From: Bifidobacterium callitrichidarum
GTDB lineage: Bacteria; Actinomycetota; Actinomycetes; Actinomycetales; Bifidobacteriaceae
Direction: 5' to 3'
DNA length: 64,000 nt
Assembly: GCF_003129905.1 (NCBI RefSeq)
Contig: NZ_QFFM01000007.1
Location: 1-64,000 of the forward strand
This document shows positions 31,864 through 40,111 of the stretch, piece by piece. The position numbers and the translations under genes are program-made. How positions within the stretch are numbered: the stretch's first letter is position 1; every line of letters begins with the position of its first letter. The notes under the pieces were generated by a model. The model was not told where the DNA came from and made no database searches. It saw only the letters and a program-made list of their open reading frames with translations.

Positions 31864-33384
31864 ATGATGGATGATACGAGAGGAAAGAATCCGAATCTGA
31901 ACCGCTCCCTGATCTGCTTATGCGCGGCCGAGCTGGTGATGATGATCAACACCACCGCATTCAACGTGGCTCTGCCGAATATCGCCGAATCGTTCGGAGC
32001 GGGCATGGCGGAGCAACAGTGGGTCGTCTCCAGTTACAATCTCGTGTTCGCGGCCGTGGTGCTGTTGGCCGGATTCCTGGGCGACAGGCTCGGCCACCTG
32101 AAGACCATGATCGTCGGATTGGGCATGTTCGTCGTCGCATCCGCAATCGGCCTTATGGCAGGAAACGTGCCGATGCTGCTCGTGTCGCGGTCGATTATGG
32201 GCGCCGGTGCCGGCGTGGTCATCCCGATGGGGCAGGCGCTGCTCGGCATCCTGTTCCGCGGCTCCGAGCTGTCCCACGCCATGACCGCATGGGCGATAGC
32301 CGGCACCTTGGGCGTGCCGTTCGGCCCGCTCGTCGGAGGAACGCTCACGGCGACGTTGGGATGGCGTGGCATCTTCGGTTTCGACGGCGTGGTGTTCCTC
32401 GCCGTGATCGTGCTCATCCGGATGAACGTTCCGCCGGCGAGCGCATCGCGCAGATCCCGGTCGTTGCAGGTGCCGTGGATGTCGGTGGCGATGATGTTTG
32501 CCGGATTCACCTTGTTCTCGGCCGGTCTGGTCAATGCCCAGCATGGTGTTCTGGCCGCGAGCGCCTGGATTCCGATGGCGGTCGGCGCCGTGCTGATAGC
32601 GGGATTCGTGTTGCATGATCGCGTGTCCCGCAATCCGCTGATGGAACTCAGGCTCATGAAGGACCCGTCGTTCGCCGCCTGCGCACCGGCGTTGATGATG
32701 CTGAACTTCTCGATGTACGGCATCATCTTCATCATGCCGGCCTATTTGGAGACGGTGCTACGCCACGGCGCACTGGTGGGAGGAATGCTGCTGATGCCGC
32801 TGGTCATCGCATCCATCGTGGGAGCGCGGATGAACGACTGGATCGTCTCCCGAATCGGTTCGCGCGGCACGAGCCTGCTGGCCTTGGGATGTCTGGCCGC
32901 AGGCATGCTGACGATCGGCGCCGCCATGTGGTGGCCCAGCGGAATGATGGAGCAATCGACGGTGATGATCGGGCAGCTTATGGCCGGCCTTGGACTGGGT
33001 GCCGGCCAGCCGGCGATGCTGACCTGGGCCATGGGCCGGGTGCCGATCGAGCAGTCCGGCGCCGGTTCCAGTCTGCTGACCGTGTTCCGTCAATTCGGAT
33101 CCATCATCGGTGTGGGAATCTTCGGCAGCATACAGAGCGGACTGTATATGGCGGAATTCCGCAATCTCGTGCAGCCCGGCGGACTGCACTTGCAATCCGC
33201 CGGTTCCGTGACATTGGACTTCCAGCAGGCGGCCGGATTCGCAGGCCCGGCAGGCGACATGATACGGCAAACTGCTTCCCGCGCCTACGAATCCGCGATG
33301 ATCGGCAGCTTCGCCGCGGCAGCCACAATCATCGTCATCACTCTCGGAATTGTCGCACTCATATCCCGTAAGACGTCACGATGA
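31864..33384 (+). CDS. MFS drug-export permease (DHA2 family, 14 membrane segments)
   Basis: The 506-aa protein has the MFS motif A (GFLGDRLGHLK) near residue 70, motif C-like GAGAGVVIPMGQALLG and GTLGVPFGPLVGG, and about 14 hydrophobic segments, as in DHA2 multidrug exporters. It probably exports toxic compounds using the proton gradient. The start ATG 31864 follows AAAGGAATCGG. It is divergent from the TetR gene and behind a promoter framed by two candidate operators, so induction by its substrate is likely. Confidence 0.9.
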   Translation: MMDDTRGKNPNLNRSLICLCAAELVMMINTTAFNVALPNIAESFGAGMAEQQWVVSSYNLVFAAVVLLAGFLGDRLGHLKTMIVGLGMFVVASAIGLMAGNVPMLLVSRSIMGAGAGVVIPMGQALLGILFRGSELSHAMTAWAIAGTLGVPFGPLVGGTLTATLGWRGIFGFDGVVFLAVIVLIRMNVPPASASRRSRSLQVPWMSVAMMFAGFTLFSAGLVNAQHGVLAASAWIPMAVGAVLIAGFVLHDRVSRNPLMELRLMKDPSFAACAPALMMLNFSMYGIIFIMPAYLETVLRHGALVGGMLLMPLVIASIVGARMNDWIVSRIGSRGTSLLALGCLAAGMLTIGAAMWWPSGMMEQSTVMIGQLMAGLGLGAGQPAMLTWAMGRVPIEQSGAGSSLLTVFRQFGSIIGVGIFGSIQSGLYMAEFRNLVQPGGLHLQSAGSVTLDFQQAAGFAGPAGDMIRQTASRAYESAMIGSFAAAATIIVITLGIVALISRKTSR

Positions 33385-33426
33385 GGATGCCGCCACAATG
33401 CGACCAGCCACCCACCCGTCGTTTTG

Positions 33427-34059
33427 TCAGGCTATGGCCCAGGACGAATTGGCCCGATCGGAGCCGTTGATCGGACGAAGCACACGGCAAGGATTGCCGA
33501 CGGCGACCACGTTCGCGGGAATGTCGCGCGTGACGACCGAACCGGCTCCGATCACCGTGCCATCGCCGATGGTCACGCCGGGCAGCACGATGACGCCTCC
33601 TCCCAGCCAGCAGCCACGCCCGATACGAATCGGCTTGGCGTACGTGTTCCACCGGTAGTGCGCGTCGCCCGGCTTCCAGCCGTCGACGAGACGGTCAGCG
33701 AGCTCGACCGGATGCGTTGCCGTGTACAGCTGTACGTTCGAAGCGATGAGCGTGTCCGATCCGATGTCGATCGTGTTGCAGTCGACGAACGTGCAGTTCA
33801 TGTTGACGGACACGTTCTCGCCAATGCGGATGTTGCGCCCGTAGTCGCAGATGAACGGCAGTCCGACGGACACGTTCTCACCGACTGACCCGAACAATGA
33901 TTCGAGGATCTCCCGTTTGCGCGTCTTCGCGTCGTACGGCAGACGGTTGTATTCGGCGAGCAGCCGACGTGCGGTGTTTTTGTATTCGAGAAAAATCGGA
34001 TCGTGGCAATCGTAGATTTCCCCCGCCATGCACTTGTCCAGCTCGTTCATATCAGTCAT
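33427..34059 (-). CDS. Maltose/galactoside O-acetyltransferase (hexapeptide family)
   Basis: The 210-aa protein has the N-terminal Mac domain (CMAGEIYDCHDPIFLEYKNTARRLL) and the left-handed beta-helix hexapeptide repeats (IRIGENVSV, IDIGSDTLI, VTIGDGTVIGAGSVV). The catalytic His is in LYTATHPVE. It transfers acetyl groups from acetyl-CoA to sugars. ATG 34059 is preceded by GGAGAAGAACGGT; ATGs at 34074 and 34050 are alternatives. The gene is single. Confidence 0.88.
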   Translation of the reverse strand: MTDMNELDKCMAGEIYDCHDPIFLEYKNTARRLLAEYNRLPYDAKTRKREILESLFGSVGENVSVGLPFICDYGRNIRIGENVSVNMNCTFVDCNTIDIGSDTLIASNVQLYTATHPVELADRLVDGWKPGDAHYRWNTYAKPIRIGRGCWLGGGVIVLPGVTIGDGTVIGAGSVVTRDIPANVVAVGNPCRVLRPINGSDRANSSWAIA

Positions 34060-34253
34060 ACCGTTCTTCTCCATTGACTATGGCCTGTGAGCCAACACAA
34101 ACCATACTATCGGCGACGATCCGTTCAGGTCGGAATTCCCGCCGTCTGTGACACGCCATGAACCGCATACGATGCAGGACAGGATGCGTCTCCCCCGTCA
34201 GACTCCGGCCGACGTACGGCCTATGACGGGAAGCCCGCACCAACGGAAAACGA

Positions 34254-34284
34254 GGGTCTTGGAATCACTGGAATTCCAAGACCC
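34254..34284 (-). terminator. Terminator behind ychF-tail copy 1
   Basis: GGGTCTTGGAAT pairs with ATTCCAAGACCC around a 7-nt loop, followed on the minus strand by TCGTTTTCC. It lies directly after the detached ychF tail at 34302 and resembles the hairpin after copy 2, so it was probably the original ychF terminator. Confidence 0.75.
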
Positions 34285-34301
34285 TTGACACTACTCAGCA
34301 A

Positions 34302-34328
34302 TCACTTGCTGACGTTGAACTTGAACTC
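34302..34328 (-). repeat. Detached ychF 3' end, copy 1 (attachment-site remnant)
   Basis: On the minus strand this reads EFKFNVSK followed by a TGA stop, the same eight residues that end YchF at 51164. The core ACGTTGAACTTGAACTC (34312-34328) is identical to that in intact ychF, while other codons differ silently (AGC for TCA, TGA for TAA). Confidence 0.8.
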
Positions 34329-34349
34329 AAGCCATGTCGCTATACGGCA

Positions 34350-34661
34350 TCACGCCGAAACCAGTTCGCCATAAGCGGCGTACTCGTATGAGTGTTCGTA
34401 CAGATACGTGGGAGAGATGTCGATGTCACCGTCACACCAAGTCAGAATCCCGTGATCGATATGGAAGTCCTCGAACGTCTTCTTATCCCGCAGCGGGGCG
34501 AAGGCGGGAACGTCGTCGTACATTTCGGTGAAATCGCACAGGCGCGTCTCGCCCGTGGAGAACGTCACCAGCATGACATGATCATCCGTGACACGAGCCG
34601 ACCGGACTTCCAACTCCCGGGCGGGTTCATCCGCATACAGGATGCCGTTTACCTCGAACAT
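34350..34661 (-). CDS. DUF2442-domain protein
   Basis: The 103-aa protein fits DUF2442: a small beta-rich unit with VRSARVTDDHVMLVTFSTGETRLCDF, then F-A-P-L near the middle and the closing FHIDHGILTWCDGDIDISPTYLYEHS. DUF2442 genes are commonly paired with DUF4160 genes, as here (15-bp gap), in small two-gene modules sometimes proposed as toxin-antitoxin pairs. The start ATG 34661 follows GAGGAAGGGAGC. It is located between ychF-tail copies 1 and 2. Confidence 0.82.
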   Translation of the reverse strand: MFEVNGILYADEPARELEVRSARVTDDHVMLVTFSTGETRLCDFTEMYDDVPAFAPLRDKKTFEDFHIDHGILTWCDGDIDISPTYLYEHSYEYAAYGELVSA

Positions 34662-34676
34662 GACGGGCTCCCTTCC

Positions 34677-34943
34677 TCACGAAAGCGGCTTGATACGGTC
34701 GAACGGACGTCCGGACACGGCCTCGTTCCATGCCTTGTACAGCTCATCCTCATGCAGCACCAGCCATGCGGCCACCAGCTTGTACTGCTTGGCGGGCAGT
34801 GAGCCGGCCAGCAGCTCGCCGTCGATGCCGATGGATGCCTTGAAGTCGCCGTAGTACACATGGACATGCGGCTTGTGATGTTCGCTCTCGTCCTGATACA
34901 TCATGCGGATGATGATTCCGAAGAAACGACTCAACTCCGGCAT
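34677..34943 (-). CDS. DUF4160-domain protein
   Basis: The 88-aa protein matches DUF4160: MPELSRFFGIIIRMMYQDESEHHKPHVHVYYGD, with the conserved HHxPHxHV motif, then A-x-I-x-x-G-E-L-L-A-G-x-L-P. It is likely the partner of the DUF2442 protein. I start at ATG 34943 with GGGAGGTGTGGC upstream; the open frame continues to 35051 without support. Function is unknown; the histidine cluster could bind metal. Confidence 0.85.
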   Translation of the reverse strand: MPELSRFFGIIIRMMYQDESEHHKPHVHVYYGDFKASIGIDGELLAGSLPAKQYKLVAAWLVLHEDELYKAWNEAVSGRPFDRIKPLS

Positions 34944-35118
34944 GCCACACCTCCCATCCGATATCTCATATGAGTTAAAGCTCTGTCTTGAGTATATTCC
35001 CGTAGCAAGAGCGTCATCGCTGGTAATCGACCTGTGCATGGTCATGATCACGCAATAGGGTTCAAGTCAGCAACAGGTTTCGTTGTGCTCCAGCATTGTT
35101 AGAAAAGACCCTCATCCC

Positions 35119-35919
35119 TTAATAAGTTGGTAAGGAAACCCCTACCCCATCTTGCTGGTTGGACGGAGCAACAGTATCAGCGGCAGCTTTGATCCGATCA
35201 TCAGCGTTTGTCATAGCGACGCCCATCCCTGCCGCGCGCAGCAGTGGAACATCGTTGAGCCCATCACCAAAAGCGATAACATTCCTCAAATCAGCGTCCA
35301 AGCTTTTTGCCCAGATTTGTGAAGCATGCGCCTTGTTCGCATTGGCATTTGAGATTTCCATAACACCGCCACTGGAATCGGTAACCGTAAAGTCCCTACC
35401 AATTAGCTCACGGCAACCGTCAATATACTGATCCGCTTTGTAGTCAGGTGTTGCCATGACAAGCTCAAGAACAGGAGCATTTGGAATTGACGACATGCGT
35501 TGAGGATTCGGATCACGCAGTATTCCTCCCTGCGCGTGCAGATCCCAAAATGCTTGATCGCAACCGAATCCTTCCCTGTACTCCCACCCGAATCCAGCCT
35601 GTGGGTATTTATTTTTCAGCATAGCAATAATGTCAACACACTGTCTCTCATCAAGCGGTTCGGAATGAATAACATGGCACGTGGCTGTATCCACAATCTG
35701 TGCGCCGTTAGATACAAGAAAAGCGGAAAATAAAGGCAATACCGGTTCTAGTATCTGCTTTGCTAAGCGGAACGGACGCGCTGACGCCGCGGCAAAAAGA
35801 ACACCAGCATTTTTAGCTCGGTCAAGCATGTTTTGTAACCGAGAAGAGACCTGCTGGCTCTCATTGAGTAACGTGCCATCGAGATCGGTAACAACGAGAA
35901 TCGGCAACTTAAGACTCAT
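35119..35919 (-). CDS. HAD-superfamily (Cof-like, IIB) phosphatase
   Basis: The 266-aa protein has HAD motif I (VVTDLDGTLLNE), motif II (AAASARPF) and motif IV (IAFGDGLNDVPLLRAAG), with a C2 cap domain between, as in Cof-type sugar-phosphate or cofactor phosphatases. ATG 35919 follows GGGGGCCGTT. It lies alone inside the segment between ychF-tail copies 1 and 2 and has lower GC than the chromosomal genes, suggesting it arrived with accessory DNA. Confidence 0.88.
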   Translation of the reverse strand: MSLKLPILVVTDLDGTLLNESQQVSSRLQNMLDRAKNAGVLFAAASARPFRLAKQILEPVLPLFSAFLVSNGAQIVDTATCHVIHSEPLDERQCVDIIAMLKNKYPQAGFGWEYREGFGCDQAFWDLHAQGGILRDPNPQRMSSIPNAPVLELVMATPDYKADQYIDGCRELIGRDFTVTDSSGGVMEISNANANKAHASQIWAKSLDADLRNVIAFGDGLNDVPLLRAAGMGVAMTNADDRIKAAADTVAPSNQQDGVGVSLPTY

Positions 35920-35995
35920 AACGGCCCCCGTTCGTGCATTACAGCGATGCACATAATCGTGTCCGGCAAAAAGAGCAATTATAACAGGAATAACC

Positions 35996-36030
35996 GAGGG
36001 CCTTGGAATCGTTTGGATTCCAAGGCCCTC
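35996..36030 (-). terminator. Terminator-like hairpin behind ychF-tail copy 2
   Basis: GAGGGCCTTGGAATC pairs perfectly (15 bp) with GATTCCAAGGCCCTC around a 5-nt loop. It shares the CTTGGAAT stem with the hairpin behind copy 1, so each detached tail carries its own terminator. Confidence 0.7.
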
Positions 36031-36057
36031 GAGGCTATACGGCGAACGCTACTGCAA

Positions 36058-36084
36058 TTACTTGGACACGTTAAACTTGAACTC
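36058..36084 (-). repeat. Detached ychF 3' end, copy 2 (left attachment site)
   Basis: The minus strand reads EFKFNVSK-TAA. The core at 36068-36084 differs from the intact ychF copy by one base. It is 104 bp upstream of the integrase start and is the likely left end of the 15-kb element. Confidence 0.82.
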
Positions 36085-36154
36085 TTTGTGATTATTAGTT
36101 TTTATGTAGATTTTCCTACTATTCCAACACTTTGCTAAGATTGATGCAATGACC

Positions 36155-36174
36155 TTTGACAACAAAATGTCAAA
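36155..36174. promoter_or_regulatory. TTTGACA dyad upstream of the integrase gene
   Basis: TTTGACA-N6-TGTCAAA lies just before the integrase ribosome-binding site. The same motif recurs near the right attachment site, so it may be an integrase arm site, an autoregulatory operator, or both. Confidence 0.5.
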
Positions 36175-36187
36175 ATGAAGGAGCAGC

Positions 36188-38188
36188 ATGACGAGCGGCA
36201 AGAAACCTGTTAGGAAGAATCGCAAGGCAATCTCGATACTGAATGGCCGTGCCTCCATGACTGCGCCTACCGCCGCATCACCATACTGGAGACCTCGATG
36301 GCGCGATCCGAAAACGGGGAAAATGCGGACTACGAACTGCACGACTCAGGACGCAGCCATCGAGGCAGCCCGCAGGGGGCTCGGCGATGTCACGCAGACA
36401 CGGGCAAACATCCAACCTCCAACGTTTGAAGAGATGTTCTACGAAATGTCCACCGTGAAAGGAAGCAACTGGTCAGACGGCACTCGAGCGGGAATGATTT
36501 CCCTGTATAAGAAGCATCTTGCGCCGGTGCTTGGCAGCAAACCAGTGACACGTATCACGCAATCGGACATTCGCGACATCACGTTACCTACGTTGAACAA
36601 CGAGCGTCAGCGTAAGATTAAGAGCCTTATCAAAGGAACTATGGCACAAGCTGAACGGTGGACCGGAAACGATGCAACATTTTATTCTTCACAACTCATA
36701 ATCACGGGGAAAGCATACAAGGGCCGCACCAAGCCCGTTGACGAGCGCGACATTCCCAGTGGTAAATACATTGCCGACATCATCACTGCCGCGTACAGCA
36801 CCATGAGCATTACGCCACTGGATGATGCAATGCCCGGACAGCGTAGAGGGAAATCAACCCTTATAGACCCTATGACGGGGAAAAAGACCAGCAGCGCACG
36901 AGAGGTTACGCGCATGTTCAATGAGTCACCTGACGCCTTCGATGGCATCATGGACATTACCCCGCTTGACGCTCGTATTCGTTTGGGCCTCCCTGTCGAT
37001 GAGGAAGATGCTCAAACACGATCGGCAAACATGCCGAAAAAACAGACGAAGCACATTCCCGTGTATGCCGGTGACATCCGACGCAGCATACCAAGGCACC
37101 TACATCATCAGAATGAACGCAAAGCAGCAGAGGTGGTAGCTTGTGGCGAACGCTTTCGACTCATCGGCCTTGCGTTTGCTTTGAGTGCAGCCGGCGGTCT
37201 CCGCGTAGGGGAAATGCTACCGCTGCGTGTCAGGCATTTCCTGACCCGCGAACAGGCAGCGCGCATGTTCGTTTCCAGCCTCGCCATTCATAACGATACT
37301 CGAACTGTTACTATCGAGGGCAAGGCGGTTCCCGCCAGCACCGATGTCTACGCCGTTCGTCGGAGCCAAAGCAAGACAGGGACGTTTCCCGTCTGGGACA
37401 GCCGTGCGGATTACAACGGGCGGATCAGCATCGAAGAACAGATAACACAGGCGGGAACGAAGTACCTTATTCAGCCGCCGAAAATGGGTATCGGCAGAGA
37501 ACGTGTAGCGCACTTGCCGTATTTCCTTCCTAATTGGGAATACATAGCAAATCGAACGCACGTCAGCCAGCGCGAGGCAATTGGCAACATCGTCGCACGT
37601 TTCAAGCAGCAGCCGGAGTCACAGAACAACGTGTCATTCTGGACATGCACTGACGAAGAAGCCGGCCTGCTGTGGACCAAGGGGTATGTGCCTATAGGAT
37701 GGATGCTTCTCGAACGTTTCCGCGAACTGTGGAACTCGCCAGCCCTCGCCGACATACCGCCGAATAAGCGTATAGACGAGTTCCGTGAAATGCTCCTATT
37801 CCCGGCACGTTCCAATCCACGTATGACCAAGGACGGTCTGCCGGCCATACGCCCCATACCTGGATGGACGAACAACACCGCCATAGTGCCTGGTACCTGC
37901 GGATACATGACCGAAGCTAACTTTGTTGAAAGAAGTCTCAATCCGATTTTTGATTACGTATCCGCCAACACTGGTGAATACCCGCTTCACCGTAAAAACT
38001 CAATACACAACAGAAAAGGCTGGACCTATCATGGGTTACGTCATTTCGCGGCATCCAGCCGCATACAAGCAGGCGTGCCCATTCCACAGGTAGCGGCGGA
38101 GCTCGGGCATAAGAACGCTTCGTTTACTCTTGATCGTTATGCGCATATGGTCAAGGAAGCCATACCTCCAACTGGATTTGAGTACTGA
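36188..38188 (+). CDS. Tyrosine-type site-specific integrase of the element
   Basis: The 666-aa protein is a tyrosine recombinase with catalytic residues Arg339 (GGLRVGEM), His615-x-x-Arg618 (HGLRHF), His641 (LGHKN) and Tyr651 (DRYAHM). An arm/core-binding N-terminal region with WRDPKTGKMRTTNCTTQDAA resembles phage-type integrases. It is about 250 residues longer than usual because of large inserts, including a long one between Arg339 and His615. The ATG follows AAGGAGCAGC. Its position beside ychF-tail copy 2 implies that it recombines at the 3' end of ychF. Confidence 0.9.
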   Translation: MTSGKKPVRKNRKAISILNGRASMTAPTAASPYWRPRWRDPKTGKMRTTNCTTQDAAIEAARRGLGDVTQTRANIQPPTFEEMFYEMSTVKGSNWSDGTRAGMISLYKKHLAPVLGSKPVTRITQSDIRDITLPTLNNERQRKIKSLIKGTMAQAERWTGNDATFYSSQLIITGKAYKGRTKPVDERDIPSGKYIADIITAAYSTMSITPLDDAMPGQRRGKSTLIDPMTGKKTSSAREVTRMFNESPDAFDGIMDITPLDARIRLGLPVDEEDAQTRSANMPKKQTKHIPVYAGDIRRSIPRHLHHQNERKAAEVVACGERFRLIGLAFALSAAGGLRVGEMLPLRVRHFLTREQAARMFVSSLAIHNDTRTVTIEGKAVPASTDVYAVRRSQSKTGTFPVWDSRADYNGRISIEEQITQAGTKYLIQPPKMGIGRERVAHLPYFLPNWEYIANRTHVSQREAIGNIVARFKQQPESQNNVSFWTCTDEEAGLLWTKGYVPIGWMLLERFRELWNSPALADIPPNKRIDEFREMLLFPARSNPRMTKDGLPAIRPIPGWTNNTAIVPGTCGYMTEANFVERSLNPIFDYVSANTGEYPLHRKNSIHNRKGWTYHGLRHFAASSRIQAGVPIPQVAAELGHKNASFTLDRYAHMVKEAIPPTGFEY

Positions 38189-38222
38189 CAAACAGTAACC
38201 ATACATTCCCAGTCGCCATTGA

Positions 38223-38284
38223 ACCTTAAGCACAACGTGCACGCATATTTATCCAAGAAAACGCGAACAAGTTGTGCTTAAGGT
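38223..38284. repeat. 14-bp inverted repeat after the integrase gene
   Basis: ACCTTAAGCACAAC (38223-38236) and GTTGTGCTTAAGGT (38271-38284) are perfect inverted repeats with a 34-nt spacer, between the convergent ends of the integrase gene and a small gene. There is no T-run; it may still act as a bidirectional terminator or as a protein-binding site. Confidence 0.5.
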
Positions 38285-38296
38285 ATACGTCTCGCA

Positions 38297-38485
38297 TTAT
38301 TTTTTTCTCAGCGGATGTGGTTTCGTGATGTCGATACCGGCCGATGCATAAACGGAGATGATTTGCGCTTCATTGAGTTCGCTCATCCGATGATGTGCCA
38401 ATATGCACTTGTTGGGATTGACGCAGAACTCGGCTTCTTCGGGGCTGACGATATGGATTATCGCGGGGTCTTTGACGCTTGGCAT
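38297..38485 (-). CDS. Small protein of unknown function (62 aa)
   Basis: No family is recognised. The ATG at 38485 follows GGAGCAGCC at good spacing, and the composition is protein-like (PAIIHIVSPEEAEFCVNPNKCILAHHR), with a Cys pair 7 residues apart. It is transcribed opposite to the integrase and the replication genes. It could be a small regulator of the element; this is a guess. Confidence 0.5.
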   Translation of the reverse strand: MPSVKDPAIIHIVSPEEAEFCVNPNKCILAHHRMSELNEAQIISVYASAGIDITKPHPLRKK

Positions 38486-38958
38486 GGCTGCTCCTTTCCG
38501 GAGAAATGTTGTCAAGGACATATCGTCGAAAAAAAGAAAAAGTCGCTCGCGCTTTTGCCCCGCCGCCGCGCTTCATTACTGCCGCATCGCCTACCGGCAT
38601 TTCGGCGGGGTCGTTCTCCCGGTCCAGCGTGCTCTAAGCGTATGCGGCGACAAAGAGCTGGCCCATATATCTCAGACCACGACGGCTCTCCAATGAAATG
38701 ACCATGCCCCGACGCCGGAAGTGTACTACCTGCTTTTCTGCCGTTCTTATTGTCTTTCTGACGGCGGTTATGCGTGATTTGCTCACCGACGTGGTTATGG
38801 CGATAATCCCGTTCCACCGGCGTTATCGACGTCAGGCGGTTTCCGGCCTCATCGAACGCGGTATCTAATGCGCGTTCTGCGATATTGACTGGCAAGTCGT
38901 CATACATCGTATCTGACGACTTCATACCATCATCCGTACTTAGGGGAAGGACACCGAA
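38486..38958. other. Region with at most a doubtful small gene
   Basis: A minus-strand frame (ATG 38925 to 38512, 137 aa) starts with a plausible stretch (PVNIAERALDTAFDEAGNRL) but becomes Arg-rich and ends in a Phe run, with a weak GGATG ribosome-binding site. It may be a decayed or short real gene. Otherwise the region holds an A-rich tract near 38530 and no clear repeat. Confidence 0.35.
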
Positions 38959-39903
38959 ATGACCAGCACCTTGCGCCCAACCAAAGGCGATCGGAGGACA
39001 TTGGAAGCATTGGTGAGGTTCCGTTGCCTTAGCATTCTGAGTGCCGTCCGGTTTTCCGGACTTGCGTTGTCAAGTCGCTATAGGGTCAGCCGTCGTCTTC
39101 GCGCCTATGCGGAACGCGGTTATGTGCGCGTCATCACCGGCCCGAGTGCGCACGTCGTGTTCACGCCGACGCCCAAACTGATTCCGTTGTTGGGATTGGA
39201 AACACCGCCGTTGAGAGCTACAGATGCTTCGGCACACGCGCTGGCAGTATCGAGCATCGCATCACAACTGGCACATGGCGATAACGTGCTGCGTTTGCCC
39301 GTCGATGAATGGGAAAACATTCGCGTGCAGATGGAGGATTATGAAGCAGGTCTGGTTTGTGAAGCAGACCTGCGCATGGCCGAAAGCCGGCTACGCCAGT
39401 CTGGTAAACGAGACCAGGCCGTGGCGCAGATGTTGCATCTGATGGATACGCAACGTGATGATGTCGCATACAGGGCATGGGCTGGAGGGAATCCATATCA
39501 ATCGTGGCCGTGGATTGTCATGGCACACGGCGAGGCATGGAGCATGCGCGAGCAACGCATGGTCAGTAACGTGTATGCCGAATCAGACAGCGCTGTTATC
39601 TCACTGACCGACCATCGACCCGACTTGGTTCTTGCCCGACCATTCCATCAATCCATCGCCATCGAGGTCGAGCTGACGCGCAAACCCGTGAACGATTACA
39701 TCGCCACGATGGCCGGATACTCCACTCGGCAGAGCCGCGACGCTTACGCACTGGTCGTTTGGATTGCGACCAACGAGGCTATCGCTCATGCGATTCGTCG
39801 TGGTATCGCGGCGACCGGCACCGAACAGCTGGCACATGTTGTGATGGCCGATTCCAACGGTGGACCGTTGTGGGGCGGCGTCGATTTGACGACCAGAGTA
39901 TGA
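38959..39903 (+). CDS. Replication-relaxation family protein
   Basis: The 314-aa protein has an N-terminal winged-helix-like region (FRCLSILSAVRFSGLALSSRYRVSRRLRAYAERGYV) and a C-terminal part with HRPDLVLAR then IAIEVELTRKPVNDYIATMAGY, the pattern of the replication-relaxation family of actinobacterial and firmicute mobile elements, which resembles a PD-(D/E)XK core. Such proteins are encoded beside mobile-element replication or transfer genes. The ATG follows GGGGAAGGA. It lies upstream of the helicase-Rep gene on the same strand. Confidence 0.75.
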   Translation: MTSTLRPTKGDRRTLEALVRFRCLSILSAVRFSGLALSSRYRVSRRLRAYAERGYVRVITGPSAHVVFTPTPKLIPLLGLETPPLRATDASAHALAVSSIASQLAHGDNVLRLPVDEWENIRVQMEDYEAGLVCEADLRMAESRLRQSGKRDQAVAQMLHLMDTQRDDVAYRAWAGGNPYQSWPWIVMAHGEAWSMREQRMVSNVYAESDSAVISLTDHRPDLVLARPFHQSIAIEVELTRKPVNDYIATMAGYSTRQSRDAYALVVWIATNEAIAHAIRRGIAATGTEQLAHVVMADSNGGPLWGGVDLTTRV

Positions 39904-40013
39904 CGGATGTGCAAACACATTCCGACGGTATCATCCGGCATGGCATGCATCACTTTGTACGTGCCGCGGCAATAGCAGCCGGAACAGGACTCTCTATATT
40001 CCCTTAAAACCAA

Positions 40014-40048
40014 ACGTCGGCCGCCACCATAATGGCATCGGCCGACGT
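40014..40048. promoter_or_regulatory. Hairpin upstream of the helicase-Rep gene (candidate origin or terminator)
   Basis: ACGTCGGCCG (40014-40023) pairs perfectly with CGGCCGACGT (40039-40048) around a 15-nt loop that itself contains a partial CCA...TGG dyad. It lies about 65 bp upstream of the Rep gene start, a common place for a rolling-circle nick site, but no pC194-type nick sequence is seen. Confidence 0.4.
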
Positions 40049-40111
40049 AAGAGCAACTGACGATAACACGGGCTTCCCTCCCGCGGAACTGAAACATGGA
40101 GGTGTTTCGTA

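Noticed and set aside
36058-36342. Minus-strand 94-aa frame ending in the YchF tail EFKFNVSK
   Set aside because: Only the last eight or nine codons derive from ychF. The rest is antisense to the integrase start and its leader, so it is an accidental frame through an attachment site.
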